NCBI RefSeq assembly: GCF_022763525.1 | Contig: NZ_JALEGG010000246.1 | Location: 1 to 50,281, forward strand | Direction: 5' to 3' | DNA from: Acidovorax sp. | Lineage (GTDB): Bacteria; Pseudomonadota; Gammaproteobacteria; Burkholderiales; Burkholderiaceae_C | Length of the DNA stretch: 50,281 nucleotides | Shown here: in pieces, positions 47,059 to 50,281 of the stretch | Layout: every line of letters starts with the position of its first letter | How positions within the stretch are numbered: position 1 is the first letter of the stretch | Made by a program: the position numbers and the translations under genes | The notes under the pieces: generated by a model | The model's database searches: none | What the model was told of the DNA's origin: nothing | The model's input: the letters and a program-made list of their open reading frames with translations, nothing else

Positions 47059-47693
47059 GGTGATCTCCAAATTGGGTCACCCTACTCTGGCCATACCCCT
47101 CTGCTTAGCGTGTCAGCGGTTTTCCCGCGCGTCCGTGCGGTCCTGCCTGACGCTAAATCATGCAGCTCATTGCCGTATCGACTAACGACCAGCGCGCACA
47201 TGAAGCAGCTGATGCGCCCATGCCTCTTCATTGAGTTTCCGGTGCATCTCTGCGGCAAGCACATTGAGTGGGTGTCATTGGCCCACGTCCAGGAGAGAAC
47301 GGGGCTCGGTGCTCAACCTTACACGCGATCAATCTTGTCGACTGCTGAGGGCGATCATGTTAAGCCAACGGCGTGATCGTCTAATGAGGGCCCGAAGCAG
47401 TCGGTGGAAACCGTTTTCCAAAGGGGTCGTCGATCTCACAATCGACCTGCTCGCAATCCAGAAATAGAGCGAGAAAACCCGCGCCCCGCTTGCTGGCGGG
47501 TTATAGTTTAGCTAGTTCAAAATTTAGCGGGTTTGCGAAATTCTTATTTTCTGACGCTTCAAAAGTGCATTTTATGCAAACCAATTGTAAGCCACTATCA
47601 AGAGCAATACAATAAGTGGTCAAAAACATATTCCGCAAGGTCCATCTTTCGCGGATTTTTCAGTATAAAGTTCGCTACTAAAGTTTTTTCAAG
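47059..47693. other. 635-bp region without a supported gene
   Basis: No frame with coding character or ribosome site is visible. Short frames on both strands (about 60-88 residues) look like chance or relics. The GC content drops from about 47500 onward. A possible hairpin AACCCGC (47477-47483) with GCGGGTT (47496-47502) followed by ATAGTTTA could stop transcription. The remaining part may hold the promoter of the ankyrin-repeat gene. Confidence 0.6.
47477..47506. terminator. possible weak terminator hairpin
   Basis: AACCCGC and GCGGGTT pair across a 12-base loop; an A-run lies before it and an AT-rich tail after it. It lies near the point where AT content rises. The T tract is short, so this is tentative. 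Confidence 0.4.
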
Positions 47694-48689
47694 ATGCTAA
47701 AAATTGACGCTTCAGTTATTTTCTTCTTGGTTGTGGCTTCTATCACGCTGCCACTACGCGCCTTTGCATACAGTGGCGCAGGCGCTGAATGCGGGAGTTC
47801 TGATCTTGAAAAATTGGCAATGTTTGGCACGGAGGAGGAGTTAGTAGCGGAAATCGATGCGCGCATTTATCACATCGCAGAATGGACAAAAAAATATGAG
47901 ACATGGAAAAAACACCCAATATGGACGAATCCAGCAGTCACTTCAGCATCATTGGAAAATAGGCGCACCACCTTCATCAATTGGTGGACGGGCTGTTCCA
48001 ATATTCGTCTGCTAGACTTGGTTATAGCAAGCGGCAATCAAAGTGGCGCTAAATATCTCCTAGATGCAGGGGCAGATCCAAACATCGTCTCTGAAGGAGA
48101 TTACCGCCGAGAAACCATATTCATGCGGTGTGCAAATTTGACTAGGGATCGGAGAGGTCTGACTACCGGCGCCCCGCCTCCACGATCAAAAGAAGAGATC
48201 CAAGAAAAAATTGCTGTCTACTCGCAAATCATTGCGAAAGGCGGGGATGTGAATCAATTAAGCAAGGATCGTTTATCCCCACTTCACCGATGCCAAGACC
48301 CTGAGATAGTCGCTTTTTTATTGGAAAATGGAGCAAACCCGAACCGACCTATTGAGCCGAAGAGCACCCCTGGAGCAAAAAGTGTCTCAATGTCCGAGCC
48401 AGTATTGGACTATCGAGTAAATAGGATTCTCGAAGACTACTACTGGGAACGTGATGCTAATTTTTCAATTTTGCAAACGTTACTTCCAAGAATTGCAAAC
48501 AAGGCGTTGAAGCAGTCAACAATTTGGAGGATTTGCTATGAGTGCAGCAACGTCCGTAAATCAGAAACCTGCCAAAAATTGGCCAAAATAATTAAAGCTC
48601 CTGATCAAGAGATCTTTGGCATCGAGGGAAGAGGCTATAGCTCAAATAACGATGAACGTTTTGAGCAATGCAGAAAGTATAAGGAGTGA
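47694..48689 (+). CDS. exported ankyrin-repeat protein, AT-rich and foreign-looking
   Basis: The 331-residue product begins with a signal peptide (about 1-25, VIFFLVVASITLPLRAFA) and contains ankyrin-like motifs: LLDLVIASGNQSGAKYLLDA then GADPN near 106-132, GGDVNQLSKDRLSPLH near 183-198, and VAFLLENGANPNRP near 206-219. It should be a periplasmic or secreted protein-binding protein. Its codon use is AT-rich, unlike all the other genes here, so horizontal origin is likely. No toxin domain or partner gene is seen beside it, although ankyrin proteins of this size often act as immunity or scaffold proteins. Start and stop are clear; function is not. Confidence 0.8.
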   Translation: MLKIDASVIFFLVVASITLPLRAFAYSGAGAECGSSDLEKLAMFGTEEELVAEIDARIYHIAEWTKKYETWKKHPIWTNPAVTSASLENRRTTFINWWTGCSNIRLLDLVIASGNQSGAKYLLDAGADPNIVSEGDYRRETIFMRCANLTRDRRGLTTGAPPPRSKEEIQEKIAVYSQIIAKGGDVNQLSKDRLSPLHRCQDPEIVAFLLENGANPNRPIEPKSTPGAKSVSMSEPVLDYRVNRILEDYYWERDANFSILQTLLPRIANKALKQSTIWRICYECSNVRKSETCQKLAKIIKAPDQEIFGIEGRGYSSNNDERFEQCRKYKE

Positions 48690-48874
48690 TGGCTCAATTG
48701 GCGTTTGAGTAGAAATAAACAACCCGTGCGCGGCCGACTCAACTCTACGCATCGAAAGTCCGCTTTCGCTGGCCGCGACAGGCTGCTCATGGCCGAGAGC
48801 TGGAGTTCAAACCGCGTTGAGCGAGCTGTGCAGCGACCACACCATCGCGTGCCCGCCCATGACCACGCGCCGCA

Positions 48875-49363
48875 TCACCCCTGCGCCAAAAACTTTTTCA
48901 AATTCCCCGTCGCCGTACTCCGCACCTTGCGCTTGAGCGAAGGCGACCAGCCCAGCAGCAGCCCTGGCGCACCCAGCGCCTGCCGGGCCCAGCGCCAGAA
49001 GTTGAAGCGGTCCCGGTGGGTGGCGATCAGCCCGTCAGGGGTGAAGGTGAACGTGCCATCCACGATGTTGTGCACCGTGCGGCCCGTGGCGCTGAAGAGG
49101 TAGTGGGCTTCCCAGTGGGCCTTGCCTCTGGTCGCATCGGCGTCGATGCCGCTGAACGCGAGCTTCCAGTGCTCGGCGGCGCCGGGCTTCTTGGTGGCTG
49201 CGCACAGCATGCGCCACATGCCGCCGATCTCGTCGCGGCCCCTCAGCGAAAAGGCTTCGTCGTCAAACGTGGCGTCTGGCGCGTAGCAGGCGGCCATGGT
49301 GGCGTGATCGAGCTGCGCGAACGCGGTGTACAGGCGCTGCAGGGTCTGGGCGTTGGGGTGCAT
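48875..49363 (-). CDS. SnoaL/NTF2-like protein
   Basis: The 162-residue product has the NTF2-like fold of SnoaL-type proteins: an N-terminal helix with LQRLYTAFAQLDHATMAACYAPDATFDD (about 9-36), then WHAHY/VHNIVDGTFTF-type strands (about 80-110), and RDRFNFWRW near 115-124. Such proteins are small cone-shaped pockets used as isomerases, hydrolases or binding proteins, and the activity cannot be told. It ends with a basic tail beyond the fold (about 140-162). The hydrolase gene lies 94 bases upstream on the same strand, so the two may be cotranscribed. The start at 49363 is well placed. Confidence 0.78.
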   Translation of the reverse strand: MHPNAQTLQRLYTAFAQLDHATMAACYAPDATFDDEAFSLRGRDEIGGMWRMLCAATKKPGAAEHWKLAFSGIDADATRGKAHWEAHYLFSATGRTVHNIVDGTFTFTPDGLIATHRDRFNFWRWARQALGAPGLLLGWSPSLKRKVRSTATGNLKKFLAQG

Positions 49364-49457
49364 GGGGTCTCCTCCTCAGGGGCGCCCATGCTACACCGGG
49401 GCTCGTGTATTGCATGCTGCCGTTGCGCCCCCCAATTTGGCGGTCAGCGCAGGCCGC

Positions 49458-50281
49458 TCAGCGCATGAAGTGGCGCAGCGCGTCGGCGGTGTCGCCCGGC
49501 AGTTGCTCGGGGATGAAGTGCCCCGCAGGCACGGCCTGGCCCGTCACCACGCCTGCGCATTGCGCCTGCCACAGCGCCAATGGGTCGAACAGCCGGTGCA
49601 CCACGCCATGCGCGCCCCACAGCACCAGGGTGTCGCAGGCGATCTTGTCGCCCCGCGCGCGGCTTTCGCGGTCGTGGTCCAGGTCGATGCTGGCGCTGGC
49701 GCGGTAGTCCTCGCAGGCGGTGTGGATGGCCTCGGGCTGGCAAAAGCAGCGCTCGTATTCGGCCAGCGCTGCGGGCTCGATGTGGGCCAGCCCTGCGCTG
49801 CCCCAGCCGCCGAGCTTGGCGTGCAGGTAGGCGTGCGCGTTGCCGCCGATCATGGTCTCGGGCAGGGGTGCGGGCTGGATGAGGTGGAACCAGTGGTAGT
49901 AGGCGCGCGCAAAGTCCATGTCGGTGCGGGCGTACATGTCCAGCGTGGGGGCGATGTCGATCACGCACAGCCTCTGCACGCGCGCTGAATGGTCCAGCGC
50001 CAGGCGGTGGGCCACGCGGCCGCCGCGGTCGTGACCGCACAGGTAGAACCGGTCGTGGCCCAGCGCGGTCATTACCTCGGCCATGTCCTGCGCCATCGCG
50101 CGCTTGCTGTAGTTGCTGTGGTCGGGCAGGCCGGGCGCGTGCGATGAGTCGCCATAGCCACGCAGGTCAGGCATCACGAGGCGGTAGTCGTGCTGCAGCT
50201 GCTGCGCCACCCGATGCCACATCACATGGGTTTGGGGAAAACCATGCAGCAGGAGCAGCGGCGGCGCGCCAACGGTGCCAC
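49458..50281 (-). CDS. alpha/beta hydrolase, haloacetate-dehalogenase-like (partial)
   Basis: The frame enters from the right edge, so the N-terminus is missing; the visible part is about 273 residues. It has the alpha/beta hydrolase fold with oxyanion-type HGFPQTHVMW, PDLRGYGDSS and nucleophile motif GHDRGGR. In GHDRGGR the Asp is the nucleophile and the two Arg match the halide/carboxylate-binding pair of fluoroacetate dehalogenase. Further agreement comes from an Asp in DIAPTLDMY, His-Trp in YYHWFHL, and the late His in PAGHFIPE. It is therefore likely a haloacetate dehalogenase or close relative, though epoxide hydrolase is possible. The SnoaL-like gene follows downstream. Confidence 0.8.
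   Translation of the reverse strand, partial: GTVGAPPLLLLHGFPQTHVMWHRVAQQLQHDYRLVMPDLRGYGDSSHAPGLPDHSNYSKRAMAQDMAEVMTALGHDRFYLCGHDRGGRVAHRLALDHSARVQRLCVIDIAPTLDMYARTDMDFARAYYHWFHLIQPAPLPETMIGGNAHAYLHAKLGGWGSAGLAHIEPAALAEYERCFCQPEAIHTACEDYRASASIDLDHDRESRARGDKIACDTLVLWGAHGVVHRLFDPLALWQAQCAGVVTGQAVPAGHFIPEQLPGDTADALRHFMR

Noticed and set aside
47082-47467. Short frames on both strands in the gap before the ankyrin gene
   Set aside because: They lack ribosome sites, family motifs and codon bias, and they overlap each other on opposite strands.

Overview
The window looks like chromosomal DNA of a high-GC betaproteobacterium of the family Comamonadaceae, close to Acidovorax. The basis is the gene order (dapB, exbB-exbD, leuS, lptE, holA, proA; lptA-lptB-rpoN), the protein sequences, and two families of intergenic repeat that I associate with that family. 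The genus is inferred, because there is no rRNA gene here.

Region 1 (1-17 kb) is mostly housekeeping: lysine synthesis (dapB), an ExbB/ExbD energy pair, leucyl-tRNA synthetase, LPS assembly (lptE), the DNA polymerase III delta subunit (holA), proline synthesis (proA), potassium uptake (trkA, trkH, kup) and glutathione synthesis (gshA). An arginase gene on the opposite strand separates lptE from holA. Region 2 (17-26 kb) is a carbon-use block: malate synthase G, a LysR regulator, a LuxR-type response regulator, a hybrid sensor kinase and the C4-dicarboxylate transporter DctA. The sensor joins an extracytoplasmic DctB-like input region to a kinase core with an HDLLQPL H-box. Region 3 (26-33 kb) holds a PsiF-repeat protein, argS, an SPOR-domain protein, a DsbA-type oxidoreductase and the translationally coupled set lptA-lptB-rpoN. 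Region 4 (33-43 kb) is mixed: a zinc alcohol dehydrogenase with a small membrane protein, a THUMP-type RNA methyltransferase overlapping a PIN-domain gene, and a minus-strand group made of a membrane-anchored glutamate-synthase-like flavoprotein, a kinase-like protein and an ABC exporter. It ends with a YecA/SEC-C protein.

Region 5 (43.2-45.9 kb) is the most notable. It is a chromosomal integron with an intI-type integrase on the minus strand, a LexA-type operator, an attI region ending in GTTAGGC, and three cassettes on the plus strand. The cassettes encode a GNAT acetyltransferase, a GFA-fold zinc protein and an unknown protein, each followed by a recognisable attC site. The integrase is broken by two frameshifts and one stop codon, so the array should be frozen unless an integrase acts in trans.

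Region 6 (45.9-48.9 kb) follows the array. It contains a decayed minus-strand gene, a secreted Pro/Ser/Thr-rich protein, and a strikingly AT-rich segment with an ankyrin-repeat protein, which I take as horizontally acquired. The window closes with an NTF2/SnoaL-like protein and a haloacetate-dehalogenase-like hydrolase cut by the window edge.

Dispersed repeats run through the whole window. One is an element of roughly 90-140 bp with a GCCTGCGCAGGC palindrome (three copies). The other is a shorter element built from GATAGC and AGCGCTTG blocks (many copies, some inside coding sequence).
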